This document shows positions 1 to 13,731 of a stretch of DNA of 64,000 bases, piece after piece. Made by a program: the position numbers and the translations under genes. Every line of letters begins with the position of its first letter. Position 1 is the first letter of the stretch. The notes under the pieces are model-generated. The model did no database searches, had not been told where the DNA came from, and worked only from the letters and a program-made list of their open reading frames with translations. The stretch comes from Pseudoscleropodium purum (lineage: Eukaryota > Streptophyta > Bryopsida > Hypnales > Brachytheciaceae), in contig OZ017796.1 of assembly GCA_963969395.1 (NCBI GenBank), forward strand, positions 684,501 to 748,500, given 5' to 3'.

Positions 1-3000
1 GCTGGGACAGCACACTCTCGTTTTATGATTTATCAGGCAAGCAGGTTTGCCACAGTACCTCGCAAAATGACATTGACCTCGTTATTCATTGACAAAATTC
101 GATCTATATATTTGTGTGTCGTTTGGTAAATGCTGAGAAGAATCCAGAAAACTATACCTATGTAGTTTTACTGTTTCTTAGCATCAGTGGAAGTGATGGT
201 CACCAGCACTTGAATCTAAATTTTCATTTGGATTTAACTGCAAACCCTAGCCCAATTGCACGTATTTGTAAGACTGACTATTAGGTGCGATCTAGTTTCC
301 ACAAATTTAGTGCCATTCAGTATTGAGTTATGACTGTCATCCGCAGGTTGGAAAGGATAATAAACTTGATTTTGATCCGTGCTGTGTCACATACCACGAC
401 AGCAAGTACATCTGTGTGGGTGGCTCCGACAAGAAGGTGCATTTTCGAAGCTGTTTTCTTTGCACTGGCTTGGTTCTTTGATGTCTCTAGTTGAGATGAG
501 GACAGAATGAGCATTAATTTCATCCTTTGATTCAAAACTTGAGTTACTTGACAGTCCACTAACGCCAAAGTGAACCGAACAGTAACGATGTTAACCTTTC
601 TAAGCGCCAGTAGTAATCCTAAGTAACCAACGTAGGCAAGTTCCTTAAAACAGTTCAACCCGACAACATTCTCTTTTGGAGGGGATGGGTTTCTATTAGA
701 CTGTGTTTAATCGTCACGTTGTCATCCTTTTTTCTCATGAGAAGGCATCTGACATTATTTATCAGGCATGTAGGTGTTTCTTTACTCAAAAGATGGGGTG
801 AAGCTGACTACAATGTGTGAAACTGGCGACTGGATCTGGACTATACGATCGCGACCCAAGCATGACTATGTGGTAGTGGGGTGCAATGACGGCAGCATCT
901 CTATGCTCCAACTTCTGTTTTCAACTGTAAGAATACCTTCCTTTTTTTTCTTTTGACTCTTACATGGCCTCGGGTCTTTAACGTTTGTGGCCATTGCTAT
1001 CTTGTCAGAGTGTCTTCATTCTTGTATAGCTAGAGCATCTTCGTCTTTTACCGGACAGGAAGACTAAAGACTGGTTGAGATGCAAGATGATGAGGATGGA
1101 AGAGGGGTTGGGTATAATGGAAAGACCAGGTGCATGGATTATACCTGGAGCGTTATGCATTCCGGGATGCCATGACTGATGTTGTCATCCAACACCTTAT
1201 TACTGAAGAAAAGGTAGTCGCCTCTCACAAATTAAATGAATGTGAAGTGGTATTGACTCTGCATAGCGCACATATGATCTGCACCCACATATGCAATTAT
1301 TGGATTTTTCACTTCCGGGTTTGATTTCAAATTCTATGGATTTTGCTTTCGGATATTCATTCCGATCGTTTTATTGTGTATCGTTAAGATTAGACAGATA
1401 TATGGATTGACGTGTTAGGGTTCCTGAAGGTGAGAATACGGTGTCGGGACTACATCAAGAAAATAGCAGTGTACCGGGAGCGTGTGGCGGTACAACTTTC
1501 CAACCGCGTAGTAGTGTATGAGTTGAACAAGACAGGCACTGGGGCTAGAGCTTCTCAGTATCGTGTCTGTGCACGCATTAACCGCTGTTTGGAGTGCAAT
1601 CTCCTTGTTCTTACCTCTCAGCACATCACGCTCTGCCAGGTTCGGGATCTGCACTTTATGATCATGATTTTTCTCAGCACTTTTCCAATGCTATCACTCT
1701 TTAACTAGAGTCAACGCCAGTCTTTTATAAGGCATTATCGCTTTATATGTTGCCCTACATATATTCGACTTATGCAAGGTTATTGACCAGTAAGTATGTC
1801 TTCTTTCAGGAGACCAAGCTACAGTTGTTTACCTTAGGTGGAATCAAGGAGAGGGAGTGGGTCTTAGAGTCAACCATAAGATACATCAAGGTAATTTCCG
1901 CTCTGGCGTCATTAGAAGGGTGAATAGAATGAAGATTTCTCAGTCCCCTATAGAATATTATTCCCAGCTGATAGCATTGTTTTATGGATTTTTGCGTATT
2001 ACGTAAATTCTAAGGTCATCATCTTTCTCAAACACAGGTTTGTGGCGGTCCTCCTGGGGGCGAGGGTCTCCTAATTGGAACGAAAAATGGTTTGATCGTG
2101 AAAGTGTGGATTAACAGTAACTTTCCAATTAGTCTTTACAGGCACACAAATGGCATACGTTGCCTCGACCTCTCATCCCAGCGTGTTCGCCTTGCCATTG
2201 TTGACGAGGCTGCTAATGTGGTGGTGTACGACATTGAGGTATATATATGTCAGCTATCATGTGCTCCGAGAGTGCTATGTTTCAGCAGGTACTCTGAACG
2301 TAAATAGAGCTATAGCGTTAATATGGCAGTGGTTGGCAAAATTAATGGCAATGGGCACTTTGTGCAATGCTCACAAGTAGACTTGTCCAGTAGACCTCTG
2401 TTAATTGGGTTCCTTTTGTGACGAGGTCTTATCACATGTATAGACGAAAGAAATCAGTTTTGAGGAAAAGAGTGCGAGTTCCGTTGCCTGGAACACAAAT
2501 ATGGAAGATATGCTCTGTTACTCGGGAAGCGGCATGCTGAATATCAAGACAGCTGATTTTCCTGTGCACCGACAGAAGCTTCAAGGTTATGTCGTTGGCT
2601 TTCAAGGCTCCAAGATTTTTTGCTTAAATCAACTCTCAATGCAGGTACATTCAAACCTCATTAATCTTACCACTTGGGAGTCCTAAATTTTGCACTATGA
2701 CATAGTTTGAATGAGTGACAAGTGTGCTACAGTGAATGACGGTGTGGCGAGTGTACAGAATTTTCTAGAATGTCATTTAAGATAAGGCATAATAGTAAAT
2801 AGGTTTCAGCGTACATACTTAGTATCTTTTAGGGGTGCATACATTCCCAATATTTTATCCGCAGATCATTCTTAGTTGCAATTGGCTACGAGAGAGCCCG
2901 AGCTTAAAACTGAATGCTTACTCCGCAAATTGAGTTTGACTTTTCTTGGTTATTTGCCGGCTTTAGTTGCTTGGAAAGTTCTGTCAATGTGTGTTGATCA

Positions 3001-6000
3001 AAATACCCTCGCATGCAACGGCACTGACTTAAAGCAGACAATTGAAGTCCCACAATCGGCAAGCATGTGTCACTATGTGGAGAAAGGCCAGTATGACGAT
3101 GCTTATAAGGTGGCATGTCTTGGAGTCACCGAGGCAGATTGGCGAATGCTAGCTCTGGCGGCTCTGAAAGGAAATGCCTGGGATGTGGCGAAGAAGGGAT
3201 TCATCCGCTTGCGGAATATCTGCTACCTGGATCTGCTCCACAAGATGGAACAAGATCATTGCTCGCACGTCCAAAAGTCGACCATTGGTGCTCTTGTTCT
3301 TGCTTACCAGGTTCGTTAGCACATCCTCTGAAATTCAGCACAAATAATGTAGTACTTCATTTCACACAAAGCGAAGTTCTCTGCTGTGAGAGACAACAAG
3401 TGAAAATGAGACGCGTCAAAAGTGGCGCTTTCCTGAGGAAAGAAAATGCAGTGTGGTTCACTGTGTGCCTTTCAAATTGATTAATGGCAGGGCAAATTTA
3501 AAGAGGCAGCCGATGCGTACATTGAAGCAGGCCAGGTGGGCATGGCCATGGAGATGTACACTGATCTTCGCATGTTTGAAGAAGCCAAGGCACTGGCTGA
3601 AACCAAGGTACTACAGGAAGAGATCGACAATACCGTCACCCCAAGCAAAAGAGAAGCTGATGTGCAGGAAATTATTCAACGTCAAGCGGAATGGACGGAA
3701 GAAACAAAGGATCATGAAACTGCAGCAGATATGTACCTGGTTGCTGGACAGCCGGAGCGGGCCTTCACTCTCCTTGTGGAGCACGGACCAGCCTCCAAAC
3801 TCATTGCGGTGAACTATTATGTGTATTGGTTCAACAGCATTGCACGAGAAAGCTGTTACACAGGTCACCTCACTGAGGACGTCACATTCTGTGCTTCAGG
3901 TGGCAAGGCGGCTAAAGAAGTCACAAGTGAAGGAGTTGATCCGCTGTGCAACTTTAATGAGGCGTGGAGGCCAGTTTGCACATGCTTTTGAGACATACAC
4001 GAAGCTTGGTGATTTTAGGTCTGTCTCCAAGCCCCTGGTCTTTTCATAGATTATGCCCAAACAGGTTTTAGTATCTATATGACTTACACGAATCTAAAAT
4101 GAAAAGAAAGATATATGAAGTTCATGTATGTGGGTTGTGGCTATTGCATTTTGTTCATTCTCTCTGTATTTTAGCACCGGGGTTGGGAGATATTCCAACA
4201 GAATGTTAATATTGAGATGTATATTCAGTGGTTCCATGGTCATATTCGTTAAAATCCTTCATGTGACACGTAGTGGATCTATTGGAAATCAACAACAGGT
4301 CCATTCTCTCTTTGCATGTGGAGCTAGAGCAATGGGAGGATGCGTTCGCCATCAAGGGGTTGCACCCAGAAATCGAAGATGATGTTACGATTCCATACGC
4401 GCAGTGGCTGATCAACCATGACCGTTATGATCATGCTCGACTGGCGTATTCCCATGCAGGACGACCAGATTTATCAGAGCGCTTGCTCGCTCAACTGATG
4501 GACAATGCCGTGAGTACTAACTAATTTACGATAACACAGATTGAGCTTTTTCTGTTCCTGCATGTCTTTGTCATCTTGTAACGTCAAAACCCGCTAGAAC
4601 AACCGATACTCATAAATTGTTTAATATCCCTCTGCGTTACTCTTGCTAATTCTAATCAACCTAATAACTTTGGATGATCGTTTTCATAATTCGGAAAATG
4701 GACACCAGTTGAAGGAGAAGAGGTTTAAGGAGGGAGCGCGTCTATGCAGGAAGTTGGCTATGGAAGTCCTGGCACAGGTATCAGTGATTGCCAAAACCAA
4801 CGATACAGTGAAGGAGAAGTTGAAATTTGAAGAATACGTGGAGTTCAGGCTGCGTGCGGACATTTTTTATGCATACTCCTTCATATATCAGTCGATCAAC
4901 GAGCCTTTTCGTACATCAATGCCTGAGACGCTGTTCAATATTTCTCGCTTTCTGTTAGCAAGGATACCACAAGACCCACCGCGCCGAGTGTCGCTTGTCA
5001 ATATACTAGTTACTCTTGCCAAGCATAGCGAGCAGCTTGGTGAGCCCACTAGTTAGCCACAACGAATTAGAATTCTTGCTGTTTTTTATTGGTTGTTTTT
5101 GTCCAAATTCAAGCCCTTGAAGAATATCTTCAATTCCATTAGTTGCTCGCGTCCAAAGTGGGTGCCAAAAGAGAAGTTTCACTCCATTACTTTTAGATAA
5201 CTCTATTAGAACATAAAATTTGCCATCCCATCAAAATCTCTCTCTAATTCTCTCTGAAGATGTTAAAGATCAAATGATCGTCTGTGAAAGCTCGAGTTTG
5301 GATTATGGCTCCAACCGGACAAAGGATTCACGCCCCCGTAGGATGTGAGGTTGAGTTTCTTGCTTTGGCATTTCGTTTGTTACAACACGTGAACTTGGAA
5401 TCTGTTTCAGGATTTTACAAGATATCAAGGCACAGCTATGAAAGGTTACAGAAGTACAAAGTGCCTCAGAGTTGGGTGGACAAAGTAGAAGTTGCAACAC
5501 TAATGATGCGAGGCAAAGCCCGGAGGCCGGATGAACCCTCAATAGACATACCCATCTGCTATGCCTGCTCCTTGCCCTTACCTATAACCTCATCCGCAAC
5601 AGGAGACGTTTGCAGCAACTGCTCTCAGCCTATCTTCCGCTCTTTCATTACATTTGATCAGCTACCACTGGTAAGCTAGCACAACCTTGATCAATCCAAT
5701 ACTACCTACAAGGAGATTTCATTACTAAATGAGCAATTGCAAGAAACACTTGTACTGTACTATCATTCACCTTGTACCATATGTTGCATTTGACCCGTTA
5801 TTTGATTTGTACTGTGGAGTACTTCAATACTATATACTACTAAATCTTCAAACTTGTCAATCATGTGCACCTTGAGGTTCAATCTTCGATTCACATATTC
5901 AAAGTAATAGTGGAGTACCGTATTCAGGACTTTGGAGTACTCAGTTCTAATTTTTCCACGGAGAATCGATTCTTCGATGTTTGCATCTAAAATAATCAGT

Positions 6001-6743
6001 GGAAATCTAAATAAATTCAATAAAAATTGGCTATTGCATACCACTTGCGTACTGCTATAAAAAAAAAAGAGGTAGATTACGTATTGTGTGATGCAAAATA
6101 ATGCTACTCGCAATTGCCCAATGTGATCCCCGGTGAATAATAAGATGCCGTGTTTCGGTTGAAACAGGTAGAGTTTGTCTTGGACGAAGGTGTCGCTCAC
6201 GAACAAGCCAGCCTGTTAATTGCCGCTACAATCAAAGACTCGCACTGTGCCATCGACAACAATCCTTTGAAACTGGGGCAGCAACGATCAAAAAAGCCTG
6301 GCCTTCCCGTTGCTACCAAGACTATGCTGTCCAACGTGCAGGCAGCGCAGGTCCTGGTGCAGACATGTCCTGCTCAATGCGAGAAGCCGAGTTATTTCTA
6401 CATGGTCGATCCCACATTGACCGTGACGCAGTGCAGCTCCTGCAACCATTTTTTTGAGCAAGAAGAACTGGACCTGGCCATGCTGGAGCACGGCTCATGT
6501 CCGTTCTGCGGAGTCTCCCCAAATTTTCCTTTGAGCAGCGGTCCCATGACTGGGCAGGCCGAAGGGACGCTGTTGCCATTACTTCCGCTGCCAAGCTCCA
6601 GGAGAGACGCAAGCCAAGTACCTCCTCCTGCCAAGGCTCTCCCCCTGGAACCGAAGGAAAACAAAGCTATGGACATCAAACTCCAGAAAGAGCCTCAGGG
6701 TCTGTTCTGCATGACCAGGCAAGACCTCGTGAGTGGAGGCTAG
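1..6743 (+). CDS. IFT122: Intraflagellar transport protein 122 (IFT-A subunit), 3' part, 15 exons
   Basis: IFT122 is a WD40/TPR-like subunit of the IFT-A complex, which drives retrograde transport in cilia and flagella. Exons inferred by splice sites and continuous similarity: 1-44, 347-436, 774-926, 1130-1213, 1430-1639, 1810-1890, 2038-2238, 2444-2644, 3038-3310, 3491-3808, 3900-4018, 4299-4509, 4709-5039, 5411-5670, 6168-6743. All phases agree and give about 1,049 residues to a TAG stop. Recognisable blocks include [23 protein letters not shown]-like [83 protein letters not shown] and VEFVLDEGV. Two Cys-rich zinc motifs lie near the C-terminus (CYAC...CSNC; CSSC...CPFC). The first exon enters mid-protein ([14 protein letters not shown]), so roughly 250 N-terminal residues are upstream of the window. 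An in-frame extension before 3038 was rejected because the 3038 acceptor restores the family alignment. Exon borders are predictions. Confidence 0.93.
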
Positions 6744-9310
6744 ATTAGGTTACTGAAAACCACGGAGCATGCCACTTGTGGCTGACAGTTTGTATTTTTC
6801 TTTCTCTGCAATGAAATCCTGTTTCATTTGTTTCAAAAAAACCCAAAAAACACGGAGCATGTTAACTCTGCCACCACGTATTATTAGAGAGTAAGGAAGC
6901 AGAAGGGAGGTCCTTGTTACGATCTGGTAAGGGGGTGGGGAGCCGATTCTTAGAGTTTTGTTGTGAAAAGGGAACATCTTCTACAGTAGTTTGACTTTCA
7001 ATGAGTATTTTTTCATTTTTTTAAGCAATTGATTCCCACGATATCAGAAAATGATGATTTCTACATAGACTAGCCCATCTATATAGGGTTAATGCACTTT
7101 AGTTTGAATACATTAATTGCTTCCATAATGAATCTTGGTTTATCGTACGTATAGGGCACATTTAGCACCTTGTCACTGAAATAATTTACTTTTGAGAATT
7201 TGACAATTCGGCAGCTTGATTTGGATTTCTTGGCTTTCGAAACTTTGTTTTTTCTAATTTTTTGGCACTTCTAATTTGGGATCTAATTTTTTGGCACTTC
7301 TATATCTATTCATGCATAAGTGTATTCTTTTTCCTAAAATTTTCTCAAAAATAATAGATATTTAGAATTTGCAACAATTAAATTTTTCAGATTTTCAAAA
7401 ATAGTTGTACAATTTAAAAAAATTTTAGACACAATCCAAAATTTCCTTAATTATTTCTGAAATTGACCTACACATATAGTATACTAGTCGTGGAATCGGA
7501 TGGAAGGCCAACCCCATTTGCATGAATTTAGGTCCTCAATTTGGCCCTAATTAATCCTTGAAGGACCCAACTGTGTTTTGGGGAAACATAGTGATTTTGG
7601 GCAATTCACTACAAATGGGATTTTTATTTTTATTATTTGAAATTTTCACAAAATATATGGAAGAGTTTTTTTCATTATGGTCCAACAATTTTTATAGCTT
7701 TTGACTACATAGTTAAAAAATTATTGCATGATATGTAGTTTGTTTTTCAACTCAAGTAGCTTGGGTAGAACTAAAAAAACTTTTTTCAAAAACCAAAATT
7801 TGAAATTGATTTTCTAGAATTATATATATGTAGAAAGCTTTCAATCATTCCATTTTGATTAATGACATGAAAGTTATGAGGAATTTTTGGTTTGTGAGTA
7901 GTTATAGAATTTCTACTTTGAGGTAAACTTTGAAGTTCTTTATTTAACTCAATTTCCAATATATTTGGAAAAAAAATGAAATTATAGGATGTAGATTGTT
8001 TATTACAACATTCTCATCATTGGGATTGACATTTTTCAATTCCATAACTAAATTCTTAACAATTTAGTATTTTGAATCATTTTCTATTTTTTTCTATTTA
8101 CTATTTTTTTCCTATATGTTGTACAATTCCAAATGATCTGAAATTTTTTAAGCATGTAGCCAACTTGCTTTGAAGAATGAATGCAAAGAAGCACCACCAT
8201 TTTGAATATTTTTTCATACAAACGTAACCTTGTGAAGTGTAACTACCCAGTTTTTTTCAAGACCAAAAATAGAATTTTTGTCAATTCAAACGCTAATTTC
8301 TTGCAATGCACACGGTGAAAATTTTTGAAATTTTTTCTATGTCTTTTCAAACCAGCATATTACAAGATCCTACAATTACACATGTCATAATATATTATTT
8401 TGTCTAAAATTTGGTACTTGTACTCAAAATGGCAATTTTGGAGCATTTTGGTCAAAATATAGTCAAAAAAACTTTAGAAGTTTTAATGTAAATTGTTAGG
8501 ATCCAATTCTAGGACCTAATTTCCGATTTATATGCACTTGAATTTTTTAATGCTCAATTAAAAAAATATAAAACATGCATTTTTTTCTTATTTTTTCTAT
8601 TTCAAAAATAGAAGAAAGATTCTTTTAAACTATTTTTTTAACTTTTTCTATTTTTTTATTTTAAAAATAGAATATATATATATATATGTATGTATATATA
8701 TTTAAAACCTTTTCTTTCTTCTTCCTATTTGTTGTCAATATTTGGATTAATTGTTTGTAACTTGTATGGATGGCCTATTGAAATTGTATAAAGGTCTACT
8801 GATGGTCAATTCCAAAAAGTATAAACATGCACAAAATAATCTAAAAACTACTCAAAAAATCATTTATTGGTAATTGTTAAAGAAAAAAGTTACCTAATTC
8901 ATGATTTTAATAGGAATAGATTTCTAGGACAAAATTATGTATATACTTTAAGATTGCAACATATTCGTATGCTACCATAATACCAATCATTGTTGACATA
9001 ATGTAGAACCAAAATTATGTTTGCTAGAACCCTAAAGAATGTAGGAGCAAAGAGTGAGGCTTTGAGGCATGAGGACAATACATGAATTCAACTAATCAAA
9101 TAAACTTAGTTCTAAAAATAACTTTTTATTTCATCTTAAATTTGTAAAGAAATTGAAATTTCATTTTTAACCCCTAAATGATTTTGACTAAATTTTCACC
9201 AAAACCATTTCCAAACTACCATTTCTAGTATATGTACCAAAGTTTAGAAAAGAAACATTTTTTAACATATGTAACCAAATGATCTTGTAGTAAGCTTGTT
9301 TGAAAAGATG
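6744..9310. other. AT-rich intergenic DNA downstream of IFT122
   Basis: No coding exon is supported. The stretch contains the IFT122 3' flank, a copy of a dispersed AT-rich repeat (about 7540-8500) and a short TA microsatellite near 8667-8700. Open frames here are short and have no recognisable domains. Confidence 0.6.
7540..8500 (+). repeat. Dispersed AT-rich noncoding repeat, copy 1
   Basis: Diverged but collinear with 61840-62760. Shared landmarks include the block with GAAATTGATTTT or GAAATTGGTTTT, GGTTATGAGGA-like words, AATTCCAAATGATCT, AAGAAGCACCACCATTTTG and TACAAGATCCTA. A third, partial copy occurs at 34745-34960. No ORF, terminal repeat or target duplication was found, so the class is unknown. 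Confidence 0.6.
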
Positions 9311-10258
9311 TGGAACTTCTCTCTCTCTTCCTCTCACAAAGATGATGGACCTTGAAGATACATAGTCTACAGCTCTACCAATTAGAGCTTCCTCTAAGCT
9401 TCGCTCCCCTCATTCCTCTCTACCCACATAAGCATCTCCGCATTTGCTCACCACTCTTCCAAATCTTTGTATCCTCCTCTTCTCTTCTCTTGTAATTCGC
9501 GTAATCGCCTTTGTTGTTGTTCACAAATTAGGGTTTCAAATTAGGTTGTCAAGAGTGAGGCTTCAAGCACGTTTCTTCTTACAATGCACCACAAGCTCAC
9601 CAAGCACAGCCAATTGCCGTTGCTTATGCCTTGGAGGGGAATCATGGTCATCCCCACATGGGGTGGTTGACCTTGATTTTCAAAGAAGTCTTTGAGTTGA
9701 CTCATACAGACATAATAGAGAAGCATCAAACTAGCATGTTGGATGCTAAGCATGAAGGATTTTTTTCTTTGTTTCTATATAGAGGTTTTTAAAAAATTGA
9801 TACTTCTTTCCATGATTCAATGAATCCATGCACCATCACATGCATGTTGTTTGCCATATATTCCAGAGGCCCAAATGTTGGACCTCATGTTTATAGAAGT
9901 TTTTGAATAGGTCATTTCACTAAAAGAAACCTGCATCTAGGTTGACGGATTTTTCTAAACATCTAATGTAACAAGCCATTGTTTTTATGTCAACAACTAT
10001 GTCTACCATAACGTCTTGATGTTATGATGGATATAATTGTTGACATAAAAACAAGGCTTGTTATATTAGATGTTTAGAAAAATCCATCAACTTAGACGTC
10101 GGTTTCATCTAGTGTTTGGGGCTTTTTTGTTCAATTTTATATGTGTCTTCACTAGCTTGTGCAATGTTTGTCATTGATTCTAGTGTTATAAAATTTGTCT
10201 CCATTTTTCACAACTAATCTATTGAATTGGTATTTGGAAATCCATGAATTCTTACTCT
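9311..10258 (+). repeat. Dispersed repeat copy A (internally deleted)
   Basis: Aligns with both ends of the longer copy at about 22880-24603. The left part (GATGGACCTTG, AAGCATCTCCGCA, CCTTTGTTGTTG, TTAGGGTTTCAAATTA) matches 22900-23115. The right part (CTTCAAGCAC, ACAATGCACCACA, GAGAAGCATCAAACTAG) matches from about 23915 onward. About 0.8 kb of copy B is missing at the join near 9550. It contains a nested 197-bp MITE at 9918-10114. Confidence 0.75.
9918..10114. mobile_element. 197-bp foldback MITE with CACTA-like ends, copy 1
   Basis: Nearly the whole element is an inverted repeat. It starts CACTAAAAGAAACC and ends GGTTTCATCTAGTG. The arms carry complementary TTTATGTCAACAA / TTGTTGACATAAA and TCTAAACATCTAAT / ATTAGATGTTTAGA. 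It is flanked by TTT on both sides, as expected for the 3-bp target duplication of CACTA-group elements. It encodes no protein. A second copy of identical length lies at 24260-24456. Confidence 0.75.
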
Positions 10259-13200
10259 TATCATTTGTATGATATTTTATACAAAGTAGATGACAAAGCT
10301 CATGTTGTAGTAAACCATTGGTCTCATCGGTGGTAGACATGGACCGACACTAGCACAAGCTACATCACCTAACCTTTGCAGACATTGACTTACAACAATA
10401 TTAATCCACTAGAGTCACCATCAAACCTTCAAACAACTTGCCTGCCCGCAAAATAGCATTAGTGCAAACCTAAAGACAATGAGCAACACTAGCACAAGAA
10501 CTAGTCCTTTATGTTTGATTTTAATGAAAAAGGTGCATACTGAAACTACCTGAGCTTTCAGTAATTCCGACTTAAAAGGTTGTATATAGGACATGCTTTA
10601 GAAGACAAAATTAAAGGACTATGTTCTATCTTTTAAGTATTGACTTCTAAGTTTACCTTTTCTTAAAAAAACATTAATGATAGCGTCTTTTATTTTCCAT
10701 GATATTGTATTCCTTGACAAGTGTCCATTACAGATTTAGTTCTATGTATAGGTTAACCTTTTTTGGCCTTTTGTATACACCAATAGGACTACTAAAATCC
10801 TCCATGGTATCAATTGAGGTCTTCTAAATTTGCGAAATCAACGGAAGCTTTGGAAACAAATGTCAATCATGCATTGCATCTTCCTCCCTTTTTTTTTTAA
10901 AAAGACATTTTTTTCTTTAGGTAGATGGAAAGCAATACAACAATGCATGAATACTAAATGGAACACACCTTTATTTCATCAAAACTGCAAATTGTTGAGA
11001 GTGAAGAAAAGTAATAACATGCTATTCCAATCACAACAGTAGTTCCTGTACTTTACTAACTACACACAAATCAAACTATGCCACATGCCCGTGGCATTGC
11101 TTTGTAATTGATAGTCTTCACAAACATTCGTCATGCTAGACTATGATTTTTTTAATTTTCTAATAGCCATTCACTAGGAATGGATTCTACACTGATGAAA
11201 ATAGAACATTTGCACACACTAGAACAAATCTAGTAGAGCATGTACATAGAGTGCACAGTCCTTATTCACTCATAGACACTTTGTACATAGAAGTCTTATC
11301 ATTGGAACCTCCTTTTCTTCATAATATCCATCTTCAATTCATTGCCTGCATACACTATGAACCTTAATACTTGTTACACTATCATATGTATAGTAGACTT
11401 AGTGGCCACAAAATGGTTCATCCCTCTACATTCCCCAATGTCTTGTACTTGATGTGGTCCTTCCAACCATTTGGAAAAGGACAATCTTCAAAAGCTCCCT
11501 TCAAATTGAATGAGTTGACTTTAATGTTGCACTAGCCTTTGGGGATAACCTTCCTATAAAGTTTAGAACCCACTAAGCCCATCAGAATGGCTTTTCCTAT
11601 GTCTTCTTCTTTTCTTTGAATCAATATAGCCATGCATACAATATCACTACATTCCATCTACCATCAATAAATACATTTTGCATTCAATGAAGGTCAATTG
11701 AAAACAAAATAGAACAATGTATCTATCTAATCCTTTTAATTTTGACTTCTACGTTGGATCTAATTTTTAAATTTTGGAGAAATACTCCAAATGGAAAATA
11801 GATTGTGCTAATGGATTCTGAATGCCACTTTTAGGCATTAGGACCTCCAACCCCTTTTCCAATCTCAAAAACATAAAGAATCATAGTAGTGACTAGAAAC
11901 TCAAAATGGGTAAAAATCTAAGTTTTGGAGTTTTTACTATTTGACAAAAGTAATTAGTCTAGGCTCCTAGTTAGATTTGAGGGAGTAAGAAAAAACCCTA
12001 AGTTTGTTTTATTTCAATGTCATGTGCTCTTGATACGCTGGTCAACTCCGCACTTAATCCTTGAATTTGTTGGTTTCAAAGGACCTTGCTAATTTTGGCT
12101 TCTCTTGCTATTGGAATGTCATGAAACTTGTTGGAGCACTTTATAAACATAAAAAAGCTATACTAACTTTTAGTGAGATTTTATTACACTCATGGTAATT
12201 TTCACAATTTTATCACATCGAATTTGAGTGGTTGATTGATCGAAAAAAAAACTAGGATGATAAAAAAAAAGCGAGACTTTTTAGGGAACCTCTTATGGAA
12301 ATCCTCAAGAAATGTATAAGTTTATATTCTTACCTTGCACACATGGAAAAGGAGTACAAATCCCACTTCTTCCTTTAATTTTCTGTGAATAGGAAATCTT
12401 CCATGAAAAGGGGAATCTTGACAAAGCAATTGTGCCGTTGGACTCTTGGCATGACTCCTACATCACATCACCATATTTAGGTCATAGATGCCCTTTGATG
12501 CTCTAGTTTGAGTTTCTTCACCTATAGGCTAGCAATTGGTTTTTTTACTGTTTCGTCGATGGAATGAGAAAACTGAAACCTATCATGGGAATTCTACTAT
12601 AGGGTTCTCGTAAGATTCCCTCAGACCAATTTTAGCCAATTTGTGTCTCATTGCATGGATAAGTGTAGATAATTAGGCAATTTTTACTTAATATACTTAT
12701 TATATACAGAAAGTGGGTTTCTCCCCTATGTACATGTGGATTTGGCTTGTATATGTATAAAACTAGGCAAAAGTGACTAAGGGGTGCACTGGTATGTGCA
12801 ATACAAGTTTTAGTCCAACATGCGTTTCCGGTCTTTTCACACATAAAACCATACTTAAAAACTATAGGAAATAAAAAAAATAAAGACTAAGTCCTAGGTG
12901 ACGAAACCAGGACTCACATGGCCCCATGGCAATTCTAATTTTTGGTAAGTAGCAAGCAAGCCAAGCAATCCCATTGATGATGTGAAAGGTCCCTCGTTTT
13001 TCCATTTGGATATCCTCATGCACTTTAGTGAAACATTGACCATCGTCCTTCTATATGCACATGTTGTGACTGAATAATTTTTCTTCTCTTTATTGAGAAA
13101 CAATTTCTTGTGAATGTCAATGTCATTAAGTCTCATTCTTGTGGGTGGACACCGATGTAGTTACTTTGCTGGGTTGTTGACTAGTACTCAATCAATAGGG

Positions 13201-13730
13201 TCCTCACTTAAGCCTTGCTCCTCGTCTATCTTCTTGAGTTTGTTGAACCAATTTGAATTGCAATTCGCATGTCACACAATATAAATATGTATTTAGTACT
13301 AAGACCAACTTTCAACTTCACATCAAAAGTACCTTCAAATTCCATTTCTAATAGATACTCATAGAACTAGTATCAACTTGATAGACTCGACCTCTAAATT
13401 GGCACACACATCTAAACCTTCAAGAAACGATTCAAGCAATCTATTGAGCAACTATTATCTTTCTAGTAGCTACATAGAATGGTGTGTTCAGAGGACTATT
13501 AGAGTGAAGGTAGGTCTCTTACGATAAATGATGATAAAAAATGTTCACGAGAGATGATCTGCAAAGAATAGTCTCAAGTATTTGAAGACTAACATTTACT
13601 AGTTTTGTATCCATATCAGGGTGAGTATAGACAAGTACAATGCGGACTCCCATAAGTTGGCTTTGAAAATCATTGGACTCATGGTTGAGGACCTGTAGCC
13701 TCAAGGAAACTCAACACACTTTTAGCCTTA
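10259..13730. other. Intergenic DNA without recognised genes
   Basis: AT-rich sequence with only short open frames on both strands and no domain I recognise. No RNA gene, long inverted repeat or tandem array stands out. Confidence 0.5.
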
Positions 13731-13731
13731 C

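Noticed and set aside
2876..3037. Extension of IFT122 exon 9 to the left within the same open frame
   Set aside because: The acceptor at 3037/3038 gives [14 protein letters not shown], which matches the family; the extra residues have no counterpart.
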